Below are positions 36,390 to 45,783 of a stretch of 64,000 bases of DNA, one piece after another. How positions within the stretch are numbered: position 1 is the stretch's first letter; each line of letters opens with the position of its first letter. Origin of the DNA: Brachyspira hampsonii (GTDB lineage: Bacteria; Spirochaetota; Brachyspiria; Brachyspirales; Brachyspiraceae); the NCBI RefSeq assembly GCF_001746205.1, contig NZ_MDCO01000012.1, positions 613,074 through 677,073 on the forward strand, written 5' to 3'. The notes under the pieces were generated by a model. That model saw nothing but the letters and a program-made list of their open reading frames with translations, did no database searches and was not told the origin of the DNA. The position numbers and the translations under genes are program-made.

Positions 36390-38145
36390 GTGTTATACTC
36401 CTTTCAGCAAATATTGATTCCATCTCAGCTGTGTATTTTTTATGATCATCAGACTGATATACAGAATAGTTCATCTGTTTGAAAGCGTTGATAAGTCTTT
36501 TGAAATAAGTACCTACTTCGCTGTAATCATCAAATCTGTAATCAGCTTCTACAACTTTCATAACTTGATTTAATAATTCTTTTTGTCTTTCTATAGGGCA
36601 GTTTTTATCTACTTTATCGAAAGCGTCCTGCTGTAATAATACGAAGTCTATAAGCTCAGCTTTCCATAAACGCTGATGGTATTCAAGAGGTACTGCGTCA
36701 TCTCCAAGAATGCTTATTTGGTCATTAGCTTCCTGTCCTCTTCTGGCAATATCTTTAGCTCTAGTTACTTTATCAGCCCAGCCTTTTTCTATATTAGTAT
36801 CTGAGAATTCTATGAACTCTGGATATTCAATATATTTAGAATAAGAATCTAATGGGTCAACAGCAGGATATCTTTTACTGTCGGCACGTTTTTGTGATAA
36901 AGCGTAGAAACATCTAGCTGCTTTACGAGTAGATTCTGTTACCGGCTCTTTCAAGTTACCGCCTGCAGGAGATACTGTACCTATGAATGTAATAGAACCT
37001 GTTTCTCCGTTATTTAAGTATACGAAACCTGCTCTAGCATAGAAACTAGAAATAATAGCAGGCAAGTCAATAGGGAACGCGTCTGGACCAGGTAATTCCT
37101 CAAGACGGTTAGACATCTCTCTTAAAGCCTGAGCCCAACGAGAAGTAGAGTCAGCAAGAAGAAGAACTTTAAGTCCCATTGATCTGTAATATTCAGCAAT
37201 AGTCATGCCTACATAAACTGAAGCTTCACGGGCAGCAACCGGCATGTTTGAAGTGTTACAGATGATAGTAGTTCTTTCCATCAAACTTCTTCCTGTTCTT
37301 GGGTCTATAAGTTCTGGGAACTCAGTAAATATTTCTACTACCTCATTAGCCCTTTCACCGCATGCTGTCATTATAATCAAGTCAGCATTTGCGTTAGTAG
37401 CCAAAGCGTGCTGTAATACTGTTTTACCTGCACCGAATGGTCCTGGAATAAATCCTGTACCGCCTTCAGTTATAGGATTGAATGTATCTATAGTTCTAAC
37501 ACCTGTTTCCAATAATTTAAATGGTCTTGGTTTTTCTTTATAAGCTTTAATAGTAAGTTTTACAGGCCAAGTTTGTACCATAGTTACATTAACTTTTTCG
37601 CCGTTAGAAGTTTTTATAACAGCTAATGTGTCCTGCAAATGATAAGTTCCTGCTGAAGCTACGCTTTCAACAGTGCCTTTGCCTTGAAATTTGAAAGGAA
37701 CCATTATTTTATGGTCAATCCAGCCTTCTTTAACAGCACCTATCCAGTCGCCTGCAGCTACTTCTTCTCCAACTTTAGCTATCGGAGTAAAGTCATAAGT
37801 TGATTCTTTATCTTCAGAAAGATCATTATATTTACCTCTTTCTAAGAATACGCCTTGTAATTTGTCAAGGTCATTTTGAAGTCCGTCAAAGTTTTTACCT
37901 AAAAGTCCAGGTCCTAATTCAATCTCTAACATTGAACCGGTAAACTCTACGGCATCACCTAATTTTACACCCCTAGTAGATTCAAATACCTGAGCACTAG
38001 CACTAGTACCTGATATTTTAATAACCTCAGCCATAAGTTTCGCATTACCGCAAGATACATAACATATCTCGTTTTGTGAAACAGGACCGTCTACCTCTAT
38101 TGAAATTAGGTTTGATATAATAGCAGTTACTTTACCTTTAGTCAT
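36382..38145 (-). CDS. atpA: V-type ATPase subunit A (catalytic)
   Basis: A 587-residue catalytic subunit. Walker A is GPFGAGKTVLQH, followed by ACGERANEVVEIFTEFPEL and LLADSTSRWAQALREMSNRL. The non-homologous insert typical of A subunits (about residues 110-200, GDWIGAVKEGWIDHKIMVPF) is present. It hydrolyses or makes ATP coupled to ion flow. It overlaps atpB and follows the DUF2764 gene by 13 bp. Confidence 0.95.
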   Translation of the reverse strand: MTKGKVTAIISNLISIEVDGPVSQNEICYVSCGNAKLMAEVIKISGTSASAQVFESTRGVKLGDAVEFTGSMLEIELGPGLLGKNFDGLQNDLDKLQGVFLERGKYNDLSEDKESTYDFTPIAKVGEEVAAGDWIGAVKEGWIDHKIMVPFKFQGKGTVESVASAGTYHLQDTLAVIKTSNGEKVNVTMVQTWPVKLTIKAYKEKPRPFKLLETGVRTIDTFNPITEGGTGFIPGPFGAGKTVLQHALATNANADLIIMTACGERANEVVEIFTEFPELIDPRTGRSLMERTTIICNTSNMPVAAREASVYVGMTIAEYYRSMGLKVLLLADSTSRWAQALREMSNRLEELPGPDAFPIDLPAIISSFYARAGFVYLNNGETGSITFIGTVSPAGGNLKEPVTESTRKAARCFYALSQKRADSKRYPAVDPLDSYSKYIEYPEFIEFSDTNIEKGWADKVTRAKDIARRGQEANDQISILGDDAVPLEYHQRLWKAELIDFVLLQQDAFDKVDKNCPIERQKELLNQVMKVVEADYRFDDYSEVGTYFKRLINAFKQMNYSVYQSDDHKKYTAEMESIFAERSITHA

Positions 38146-38158
38146 TTCTATCTCCTAA

Positions 38159-39004
38159 TTAATTATACACAGACGCCTTTTCTTTCAAAGAACCTATTAG
38201 CGTCTCTAAATGTTTCTTACCTTCCTCTTCATTCCTTCCGTTTATACTAACAGCATAAGTGAGATTTATATAATAAGCAAAAACATTATCTGTTGTGAAA
38301 GATTTTATAGAAGTTAATCTGTCTAAAAATTCTCTTACCAAAGTGCATTCTATGTTTTCCATATTATACGGATCTGCTTTATCTGATGAATTGAATGTTT
38401 CAATAATAGTATTGATATATGGTATCTCTCTGCCTACTCCGAAATCTGAAGCGGTAGATTTTGTCAATGCTGATATCAAAGAATAATCGCCTATAAGCTC
38501 TTTTGCTATAGCATCGCTTGAGAAACCTAAAGCTCTTCCATTTAAAGCAGCAAGAACATTTTTCATATCTCTCATAAATAAAGCATAATTTTTTATAAAT
38601 GAATTACCATTTTGTATCATCTCTTCATAATACAAATTTAAAAGAGTATTTTCTATATGTCTAGCATTTTCCCATTCAATATTCTTACTGTCCTCTAAAA
38701 ACTTACTCATATACAATGGTAAATCTGATATACCTGCATATTTCTGCATCTCTTCTTTACTGAATATTGATGGTTCTATATGTTCTATATAAGGAGTAAA
38801 TAATCCCTTTTGTTTTGCTATAGCACTTACTAAATTTTTATTATCATTTTGATAAATAAGATACTTAAAAAATTTAGAATCTTTAGCACTTAAACTAGAT
38901 AATATGCTTTGAGTAATTTCATTAATATCATACTTAGCCTTAGCATCAGAAAGTTTCACTTCTGGAAGACCTGAGATAAGATAATAATATGATCCCATAC
39001 TCAC
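38159..39004 (-). CDS. DUF2764 protein, V-ATPase-associated in spirochaetes
   Basis: A 281-residue, mainly helical protein beginning GSYYYLISGLPEVKLSD, the usual N terminus of the DUF2764 family. This family lies between atpE and atpA in spirochaete and some Bacteroidetes V-ATPase operons. Its position is where the C subunit occurs elsewhere, so a stator or socket role is plausible but unproven. It lies 5 bp after atpE and 13 bp before atpA. Confidence 0.8.
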   Translation of the reverse strand: MSMGSYYYLISGLPEVKLSDAKAKYDINEITQSILSSLSAKDSKFFKYLIYQNDNKNLVSAIAKQKGLFTPYIEHIEPSIFSKEEMQKYAGISDLPLYMSKFLEDSKNIEWENARHIENTLLNLYYEEMIQNGNSFIKNYALFMRDMKNVLAALNGRALGFSSDAIAKELIGDYSLISALTKSTASDFGVGREIPYINTIIETFNSSDKADPYNMENIECTLVREFLDRLTSIKSFTTDNVFAYYINLTYAVSINGRNEEEGKKHLETLIGSLKEKASVYN

Positions 39005-39009
39005 CCCTC

Positions 39010-39624
39010 TTATTTACTAAAAATTACTTCTTCCGTTTTTGCTTTTATATAATCACTGAAAAACTCTACGAAATCCTCATCTGTAAACTGAAGCTGATAA
39101 TTACCGCCTTCAGGTACGATTTTAAAACCATTAGATAATTTCTTATCAAAATTAATATCAGCATTTTTTATAGCTGCTTTTATAGATTTCTCAAAAGATG
39201 CATCTATATCTGATTTCTTTGATTCTGGGAAATATACTGTTACATCTGAATCAGTTGAATTGATATCCCATTTCTTAACTACTTCAAGAATTAAATCTTT
39301 TAAGAATGAAGTATCTGCAAAAGCTCCTTTCAAGCCGTCTTCTAATACCTTAGCAGTTACTAATTCTTTTATTTTTTGCTTTAAAACACTGATTGACTGC
39401 TCGCCTGCCATACGAACATCTGTTATTGTATTTTTCTTTAGCTCTTCTGACTTTCTTTCTGCTTCTTTTATAATTTCTTCTGATTTTGCTTCTGCTTCTT
39501 TTATAATTCTGTCAGCTTCGCTTTTAGCATTTGAGATTATTTCATCAGCTTTTTTGTTGGATTTTTCAACACCATCTTGATATATGCGTTCAAGAAGGGA
39601 GTCTAATTTTTTCTCTTCAGCCAT
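39010..39624 (-). CDS. atpE: V-type ATPase subunit E (peripheral stalk)
   Basis: A 204-residue protein. The N-terminal half is an Ala/Lys/Glu-rich helix (KADEIISNAKSEADRIIKEA) forming the peripheral stalk. The C-terminal half is the globular E domain. It is the first gene of the operon, with AAGGAGT 7 bp before the start. The promoter must lie in the AT-rich region upstream; I could not pick a convincing one. Confidence 0.88.
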   Translation of the reverse strand: MAEEKKLDSLLERIYQDGVEKSNKKADEIISNAKSEADRIIKEAEAKSEEIIKEAERKSEELKKNTITDVRMAGEQSISVLKQKIKELVTAKVLEDGLKGAFADTSFLKDLILEVVKKWDINSTDSDVTVYFPESKKSDIDASFEKSIKAAIKNADINFDKKLSNGFKIVPEGGNYQLQFTDEDFVEFFSDYIKAKTEEVIFSK

Positions 39625-39639
39625 AATAACTCCTTGACT

Positions 39640-40540
39640 TTTTTATAAATTGATTTATAGAAATTTTAAAATTTTCTCCAAAAACACTATCTTTATAGTC
39701 TATCAGTATTTTGAAAAAAAGCAAGCAAAATAAATATAAATATACCATAATATATAATTCTTAATATATAGGATATATAGGTACTATTTTTTAGTTAAAG
39801 TACATTTATAAACATATTTTAATGATAACTAATAATAAAATAGCACTATAAATAATATTAAAAACTATTATTAAAGTTTAAACATACCAATAGTATAATT
39901 TTATTAAAATTATACTATTATATTATTACCTATTTTATACAAAATTTTTTTAAGAATTTATAAAAAAATTAATTTTTTTTAATACAAATATTTCAAATAT
40001 ATAAAATATTTCTAAAACCAAATACAAGACTATTTTAAAATAACAAATCATCAAAAATATTAAAACTCAATTATAAATACTTAGTATATTATTTATAATT
40101 TTTATAATAAATTTATTAAAAAAATAAAAATTTATTCTCAAATACTACAAAAACAGTATTATATAAGAATTATTTTATAATATTTAAGCAACACTATAAA
40201 GTTTAATTATCACTTAAAATAATATATATTAATATATATTGTATAAAACACATATAAAAATAACTACATAAGTATATCAAACTGTTCAAATTCAATACTC
40301 TATATATAATTGTATATATAAAAAAGTTCTATCACTTTATTAATCTGAGATTAGCATTATAAAAAACTTGGAAAAACTGAGAAAATATAATAATATTATA
40401 ATACATTATTTACTATTTTTTTGTGTTTTTAGTTTTAATATCAAAGAAAAAGTTATTTTTTATCATATTATATCTTATTATATTATGTTTATGATTTGAT
40501 TTTTAATAAAAAATATATTATATTTTACTTAAAGATTATT
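39640..40540. other. Extremely AT-rich gene-free region between divergent operons
   Basis: About 900 bp separate atpE (minus) and bcd (plus). Almost no G or C is present over long stretches, with runs of A and T and no reading frame, A/B repeat or RNA structure that I can support. TTGGAA at 40368 followed by TATAAT at 40386 or 40397 has unsuitable spacing for a standard promoter. It must hold the promoters of both operons. Confidence 0.6.
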
Positions 40541-40559
40541 AGTAGGAGGATTTTAGAGA

Positions 40560-41705
40560 ATGGAATTTAATTTGTCTAAAACACATCAACTTTTCAGACA
40601 AATGATCAGAGAATTTGCTGAAAAAGAAGTAAAACCTTTAGCTGCAGAAGTTGACGAGGAAGAAAGATTCCCTGTTGAAACTGTAAAAAAAATGGCTGAA
40701 ATAGGACTTATGGGAATACCTATTCCTAAAGAATACGGCGGAGCAGGCGGAGATAACATAATGTATGCTATGGCTGTTGAAGAATTATCAAGAGTTTGCG
40801 GTACTACAGGTGTTATTCTTTCTGCTCACACTTCTCTTGGAACTTGGCCTATATTACAATTCGGTACTGATGCTCAAAAACAAAAATATATCCCTAAACT
40901 AGCTAGCGGAGAATGGTTAGGTGCATTCGGACTTACTGAACCAAATGCTGGTACTGATGCTGCAGGTCAGCAAACAACTGCTGTATTAGATGAAGCTACT
41001 CAAGAATGGGTTCTTAATGGTTCAAAAATATTCATCACAAACTCTGGATATGCAAATGTATATGTTATATTTGCTATGACTGATAAATCTAAAGGATTAA
41101 AAGGTATTTCTGCTTTCATCGTAGAATCAACTGCTCCTGGATTTTCTATAGGTAAAAAAGAAAAAAAATTAGGTATTAGAGGTTCTGCTACTTGCGAATT
41201 AATATTTGAAAATGCAAGAATACCAAAAGACAATCTATTAGGAGAATTAGGCAAAGGATTTAAAATTGCTATGATGACGCTTGACGGAGGAAGAATAGGT
41301 ATTGCTTCTCAGGCATTGGGTATTGCTCAAGGTGCTCTTGATGAAACTGTAGCTTATGTAAAAGAAAGAAAACAGTTCGGAAGAACTATAGCTAATTTCC
41401 AAAACACTCAATTCCAATTAGCTAACCTTGAAGTAAAAGTAGAAGCTTCAAGACTTCTGGTGTACAAAGCAGCTTGGAGAGAAAGCAATCATCTTCCATA
41501 TTCTGTAGATGCAGCAAGAGCTAAACTATTCGCAGCTGAAACTGCAATGGAAGTTACAACTAAAGCTGTTCAGCTTCATGGCGGATACGGATATACTAGA
41601 GAATATCCTGTTGAAAGAATGATGAGAGACGCTAAGATTACAGAAATCTATGAAGGTACTTCAGAAGTTCAAAGAATGGTAATAGCAGGAAGCCTTTTAA
41701 AATAA
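40560..41705 (+). CDS. bcd: Short-chain acyl-CoA dehydrogenase, probably butyryl-CoA dehydrogenase
   Basis: A 381-residue flavoprotein with FGLTEPNAGTDAAGQQT, NSGYANVYVIFAMT, GGRIGIASQALGIAQGAL, FQNTQFQLANLEVK, QLHGGYGYTREYPVERMMRDAKI and the C-terminal IYEGTSEVQ with the catalytic Glu. The close linkage to etfB and etfA indicates the Bcd-EtfAB complex. That complex reduces crotonyl-CoA to butyryl-CoA with NADH and, in bifurcating forms, reduces ferredoxin at the same time. A strong TAGGAGGAT site precedes the ATG. Confidence 0.9.
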   Translation: MEFNLSKTHQLFRQMIREFAEKEVKPLAAEVDEEERFPVETVKKMAEIGLMGIPIPKEYGGAGGDNIMYAMAVEELSRVCGTTGVILSAHTSLGTWPILQFGTDAQKQKYIPKLASGEWLGAFGLTEPNAGTDAAGQQTTAVLDEATQEWVLNGSKIFITNSGYANVYVIFAMTDKSKGLKGISAFIVESTAPGFSIGKKEKKLGIRGSATCELIFENARIPKDNLLGELGKGFKIAMMTLDGGRIGIASQALGIAQGALDETVAYVKERKQFGRTIANFQNTQFQLANLEVKVEASRLLVYKAAWRESNHLPYSVDAARAKLFAAETAMEVTTKAVQLHGGYGYTREYPVERMMRDAKITEIYEGTSEVQRMVIAGSLLK

Positions 41706-41747
41706 GATAATTAGTTTAGTAAATAAAATATTTATGGAGGAATAGAA

Positions 41748-42533
41748 ATGAAAATAGTAGTTTGTGTAAAACAGGTTCCAGATACAACTGAAATTAGACT
41801 AGACCCTGTTAAAGGTACATTAATAAGAGATGGTGTTCCTAGTATAATGAACCCTGACGATAAAGGCGGATTAGAAGAAGCTTTAAAATTAAAAGATAAA
41901 TATGGTGCTCATGTTACAGTAATAACAATGGGGCCTCCTCAAGCTGAAGCTATATTAAGAGAGGCTCTTGCTATGGGAGCAGACAGAGCTATTCTTATAA
42001 CTGATAGAAAATTCGGCGGTGCTGATACTTTAGCTACTTCTAATACATTAGCAGCTGCTTTAAGAACTTTAGAATATGATCTTATTATCTCTGGAAGACA
42101 AGCTATAGACGGTGATACTGCTCAAGTTGGTCCGCAAACAGCTGAACACCTAGAAATACCTCAGATTTCTTATGCTAAAGAAATACAATATAATGAAGCT
42201 GATAAATCATTAACTGTAAAAAGAATGGTAGAAGACGGATACTATTTGTTAAATGTTCAATTACCTGCTCTAATTACTGTATTATCAGAAGCTAACAGCC
42301 CTAGATATATGAGAGTTAAAGGAATAGTAGAGGCTTATGATAAAGAAGTTGAAATATGGTCTTCTGAAACTATAAAAATTGATCCTTCATTAATAGGACT
42401 TCCTGGATCTCCTACTAAAGTAAAAAAATCATTTACTAAAGGAGCTAAACAAGCTGGTAAAGTATTTGAAGTTGATACTAAAGAAGCTGTTAATATCATA
42501 ATTGAAAAATTAAAAGAAAAATTTGTTATTTAA
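41748..42533 (+). CDS. etfB: Electron transfer flavoprotein beta subunit
   Basis: A 261-residue protein with VKQVPDTTEIRLDP, IMNPDDKGGLEEALKLKD, VTVITMGPPQAEAILREALA and IISGRQAIDGDTAQVGPQ. It carries the flavin/AMP site used with EtfA. It lies 42 bp after bcd and 39 bp before etfA, so it is part of the same operon. TGGAGGAATAG precedes the start. Confidence 0.93.
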   Translation: MKIVVCVKQVPDTTEIRLDPVKGTLIRDGVPSIMNPDDKGGLEEALKLKDKYGAHVTVITMGPPQAEAILREALAMGADRAILITDRKFGGADTLATSNTLAAALRTLEYDLIISGRQAIDGDTAQVGPQTAEHLEIPQISYAKEIQYNEADKSLTVKRMVEDGYYLLNVQLPALITVLSEANSPRYMRVKGIVEAYDKEVEIWSSETIKIDPSLIGLPGSPTKVKKSFTKGAKQAGKVFEVDTKEAVNIIIEKLKEKFVI

Positions 42534-42572
42534 TTTTAATTAACAAAGAACCTTAGAAAAAGGAGATAGATA

Positions 42573-43592
42573 ATGAATTTAAGTGATTATAAAGGAATAT
42601 TAGTATTTGCAGAGCAAAGAGACGGTGTAATTCAAAACGTAGGTTTAGAATTAATCGGAGAAGCAAAAAAACTTGCTGTTAAATTAAATTCACCTGTAAC
42701 AGTGGCTTTAATAGGATATAAAGTAGAAGGTTTAGCTCAAACTTTGGTTGAATATGGTGCTGATAAAGTAGTAATTGTTGACAATGAACTTTTAAAACAG
42801 TACGATACTGAAGCTTATGCTCAGGCATTATCAGCAATAATAAATGCTAAAAAACCGGAAATAGTATTATTAGGTGCAACTACTTTAGGAAGAGACTTAG
42901 CTCCTAGAGTATCTTCAAGACTTGCTACAGGTCTTACTGCTGACTGTACAAAATTAGAAATAGATGATGAAACTAAAGTATTCGGAATGACTAGACCTGC
43001 ATTCGGCGGTAACTTGATGGCTACTATTGTATGTCCAGATCATAGACCGCAAATGGCTACTGTAAGACCTGGGGTTATGCAGAAATTACCTAAAGAAGAA
43101 GGAAAAAAAGGTGAAGTTGAAGTATTACCTTTAACAATAGACGCTTCTAAAATGAAAGTTAAAATCTTAGATATAGTAAAAGAAACTTCTAAAAAAATTG
43201 ATATTACAGAAGCTAAGATATTGGTATCTGGCGGTAGAGGTGTAGGTTCTAAAGAAAACTTCAAGAATCTTGAAGCTGTAGCTTCTAAAATCGGTGCAAC
43301 AGTTTCCGGTTCAAGAGCTGCTGTAGATGCTGGATATATAGAGCAGGCTAGACAAGTAGGTCAAACAGGTAAAACAGTAAGACCTAATATATACTTCGCT
43401 TGCGGTATCTCTGGAGCTATTCAGCACATGGCTGGTATGGAAGAATCAGAATACATCATTGCTATAAACAAAGATAAAGATGCTCCTATGTTTGGAATAG
43501 CTGATTTAGGTATAGTAGGTGATGTGAATAAAGTGCTTCCTCTATTAGCTGAAGAATTAGCAAAAGCAATAGAAGCTAAAAAAGCTAAGTAA
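42573..43592 (+). CDS. etfA: Electron transfer flavoprotein alpha subunit
   Basis: A 339-residue protein. The C-terminal FAD domain is clear: LVSGGRGVGSKENF, SRAAVDAGYIEQARQVGQTG, YFACGISGAIQHMAGM and IGIVGDVNKVLP-type end (DLGIVGDVNKVLPLL). It works with EtfB and Bcd in butyrate formation. It follows AAAGGAGA and is the last gene before a strong terminator. Confidence 0.93.
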   Translation: MNLSDYKGILVFAEQRDGVIQNVGLELIGEAKKLAVKLNSPVTVALIGYKVEGLAQTLVEYGADKVVIVDNELLKQYDTEAYAQALSAIINAKKPEIVLLGATTLGRDLAPRVSSRLATGLTADCTKLEIDDETKVFGMTRPAFGGNLMATIVCPDHRPQMATVRPGVMQKLPKEEGKKGEVEVLPLTIDASKMKVKILDIVKETSKKIDITEAKILVSGGRGVGSKENFKNLEAVASKIGATVSGSRAAVDAGYIEQARQVGQTGKTVRPNIYFACGISGAIQHMAGMEESEYIIAINKDKDAPMFGIADLGIVGDVNKVLPLLAEELAKAIEAKKAK

Positions 43593-43628
43593 GTAAATAA
43601 GTTAGATTATTATTTATTTTATTAAAAA

Positions 43629-43672
43629 TAGAGCCAATGGATAAAATCGATTATCTATTGGCTCTATAATTA
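43629..43672 (+). terminator. Terminator of the bcd-etfBA operon
   Basis: The stem TAGAGCCAAT (43629-43638) with ATTGGCTCTA (43657-43666), extended inside by GATAA/TTATC, is followed by TAATTATAT, a weak T run. Confidence 0.75.
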
Positions 43673-43793
43673 TATATAGATTTTATTTTTTGTTAAATAT
43701 TCTATTATTAAAAAAATGCATAGTATAAATATATTTTTAATTAAATCATTATTTATATACGATAATGTATAAAAAATTAATAAGGAATAATTC

Positions 43794-44324
43794 ATGAAAA
43801 AAGATGATCATATATCAAAAATACTTATATCAGAAGAAGATATAAATAATAAAGTTAAAGAATTAGCAGAAGAAATCTCTAATGATCTTAAAAATAAAGA
43901 AAATATACCATGCATTATAGGACTTTTAAAAGGTTCATTTATATTTATTGCTGATTTATCAAGATATATTGATGTACCTGTAGAGATTGATTTTATGATA
44001 GTATCAAGTTATGGAAACAATAAAATAGGTTCTGAAATTAAAATACTTAAAGATGTTGATATACCTCTAACCGGAAGAGATGTTATCATAGTAGAAGATA
44101 TCATAGACACAGGATATACTTTAGAGAAAATATGCGAAGTATTAAAAACTAGAAATCCAGCCTCCCTTAAAATATGCACACTTCTAAACAAGCCTTCAAG
44201 AAGAAAAGTTGACATCAAAATAGACTATAATGGTTTTGATATAGAAGATGAGTTTGTAGTAGGTTACGGAATTGACTATGCTCAGAAATATAGAAATCTT
44301 CCGTACATTGGAGTAGTTGAATAA
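43794..44324 (+). CDS. hpt: Hypoxanthine phosphoribosyltransferase
   Basis: This enzyme salvages hypoxanthine and guanine to IMP and GMP using PRPP. The 176-residue protein has the PRPP-binding motif VEDIIDTGYT, the PPi loop LLKGSFIFIADL, and the base-recognition region FVVGYGIDYAQKYRNLPYIG. It follows TAAGGAATAATTC. Its TAA stop shares bases with the first base of repeat B6, indicating insertion or copying of the element exactly at the 3' end of the gene. Confidence 0.93.
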   Translation: MKKDDHISKILISEEDINNKVKELAEEISNDLKNKENIPCIIGLLKGSFIFIADLSRYIDVPVEIDFMIVSSYGNNKIGSEIKILKDVDIPLTGRDVIIVEDIIDTGYTLEKICEVLKTRNPASLKICTLLNKPSRRKVDIKIDYNGFDIEDEFVVGYGIDYAQKYRNLPYIGVVE

Positions 44325-44410
44325 CCGCACGCATAATAAAACTAAAAATATAAACTTATTTGAAATTCAAATTTCATTATATTATAAATTTTGCTTACCG
44401 TGCGTTAAAT
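44324..44410. repeat. Repeat family B element abutting the hpt stop (B6)
   Basis: It runs from ACCGCACGCATAATAAAACT to TTACCGTGCGTTAAAT. The first A is the last base of the hpt stop codon. It is about 95% alike to the copy at 44668 by eye. Confidence 0.8.
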
Positions 44411-44432
44411 AAATTTTAAATATAATAAAAAC

Positions 44433-44645
44433 TTGGGTGGGTGCTAATAGATGTTATTTGAATCACAAAACAGTATCAAACTAAAATCCAAAGTAAAATA
44501 ACAAACTCTAAAGGGTGGGGAATGAGAATAATTTTTTTTGCTTTATCCTAATTCCCACCCTATAGGCTTTTTAATTTATTTTCAGATTTAAATTTTTTAC
44601 TTCTTCATAATCTAATTATAATTTTTTAGATGCCCACCCTAGTGT
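44433..44645. repeat. Repeat family A, full inverted pair (A9)
   Basis: The left arm starts TTGGGTGGGTGCTAATAGAT and ends AAAGGGTGGGGAATGAGAAT. The right arm runs from CTAATTCCCACCCTATAGG to GATGCCCACCCTAG. The left arm subtype matches A3 and A14. Confidence 0.8.
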
Positions 44646-44667
44646 TATTTAAATTTGATGTATAATT

Positions 44668-44755
44668 ACCGCACGCATAATGAAACTAAAAATATAAACT
44701 TATTTAAATTCAAATTTTTTATTATATTATAAATTTTGCTTACCGTGCGTTAAAT
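44668..44755. repeat. Repeat family B element (B7)
   Basis: It runs from ACCGCACGCATAATGAAACT to TTACCGTGCGTTAAAT, almost identical to B6 including the flanking AAATTTTAAATATAATAAAA. This points to a duplicated B-plus-flank unit. Confidence 0.8.
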
Positions 44756-44776
44756 AAATTTTAAATATAATAAAAA

Positions 44777-44790
44777 CTTGGCGGGGACTA
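44777..44790. repeat. Repeat family A remnant (A10)
   Basis: CTTGGCGGGGACTA follows B7 where a new A arm would start. Only the start is recognisable. Confidence 0.5.
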
Positions 44791-44839
44791 AATAAATCTC
44801 AAAACTAAATTATTAAAAATATAATATTAATAAAAATTA

Positions 44840-44873
44840 AATACCTAACTAATTATTTAACTAGTTAGGTATT
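44840..44873. terminator. Bidirectional terminator
   Basis: A perfect 12-bp stem, AATACCTAACTA (44840-44851) with TAGTTAGGTATT (44862-44873), has T-rich flanks on both strands. It would end the minus-strand lipoprotein transcript. Confidence 0.85.
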
Positions 44874-44921
44874 TTTATATTAACTAAATTTCTATATTAT
44901 TAATTTTATAAAAATAAAAAA

Positions 44922-45293
44922 TTATTGTTGTTGTTTTGTAACATATTGTTTTGGGTCTTCAGGATATAACACATTTGAAATTTCTGCTGCAGTTTCTGAA
45001 GTGAATTTTATCTGTATTTTGTATGTAGTACCTTCTATAATAATTGTAACAATATATGTATCTCCGCTTCCTTCTACCTGAGTTGTTGCATCTTGTCCAA
45101 AAACTAGACTTCCGTCACTGTTAACAATAAAAGCTGTACTACTGTCGCTGTCTGTATAAACCCAAGTACCGGCATATTTAGAATCTATTTTAGCATTACC
45201 GCCTGAACCTGTTTTATCCTTATTAGAACAGTTTACAGATAAGATACCTGCTAAAAATAAAGTAAAAAGAATGGAAAATAGTTTTTTGTTCAT
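44922..45293 (-). CDS. Small lipoprotein with YxGxW-type domain
   Basis: The start is set at the ATG at 45293, which lies 7 bp after AAGGAGT and opens a proper lipoprotein signal (MNKKLFSILFTLFLAG, lipobox SVNC). A longer frame back to 45335 has no binding site. The mature domain has YAGTWVYTDSD, then AFIVNSDGSLVFG, then YKIQIKFTSETAAEI, parallel to the lipoproteins at 17718 and 19491, and ends in a Gln-rich tail. Function is unknown. Confidence 0.75.
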   Translation of the reverse strand: MNKKLFSILFTLFLAGILSVNCSNKDKTGSGGNAKIDSKYAGTWVYTDSDSSTAFIVNSDGSLVFGQDATTQVEGSGDTYIVTIIIEGTTYKIQIKFTSETAAEISNVLYPEDPKQYVTKQQQ

Positions 45294-45717
45294 ATTAGAA
45301 CTCCTTGTGTAAATTATAATTTTTATAAAAAACATTGTTTAAAATGCTTTTATCATAGCAAAAAAATATTCTCAAAAAATTAAGAAAATATGTAATAATA
45401 AAATTTATGTAGTTTTTTATTATTTCTGATTGTTTTTTGATTGAATGATATAAATAGAGTTTTAAAATTATTTGCAATACAAATCTTGACTTAAAATAAT
45501 ATAAAGAAAAATATATTTTTTTAGAATTGTTATAATTTTTATATGATATTAAATTTTTTGAAAAATTTAAATTATTTGTCGAGTGTACTATCTAATGAAG
45601 TAAATATTATTTACATAGTAATATTATAAAATATCAAATTATTAATGTCAATATTTTATTTACAATTTATTTTTTAATAAAAACTTTTTCTAAAATAGAC
45701 AATATATAATAAAATCC

Positions 45718-45746
45718 TTGTATAATAAGCAAAAAAAATATATACT
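45718..45746 (+). promoter_or_regulatory. Probable promoter of the CapD-like gene
   Basis: TTGTAT (45718-45723) and TATACT (45741-45746) are 17 bp apart. The rest of 45294-45717 is AT-rich, with nothing else that I can support. Confidence 0.45.
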
Positions 45747-45783
45747 ATAACCCTATTTATATATGTATTTTAGGTTTGAAGTA

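Noticed and set aside
40368..40402. bcd promoter TTGGAA with TATAAT
   Set aside because: Spacing is 12 or 23 bp, outside the normal range.
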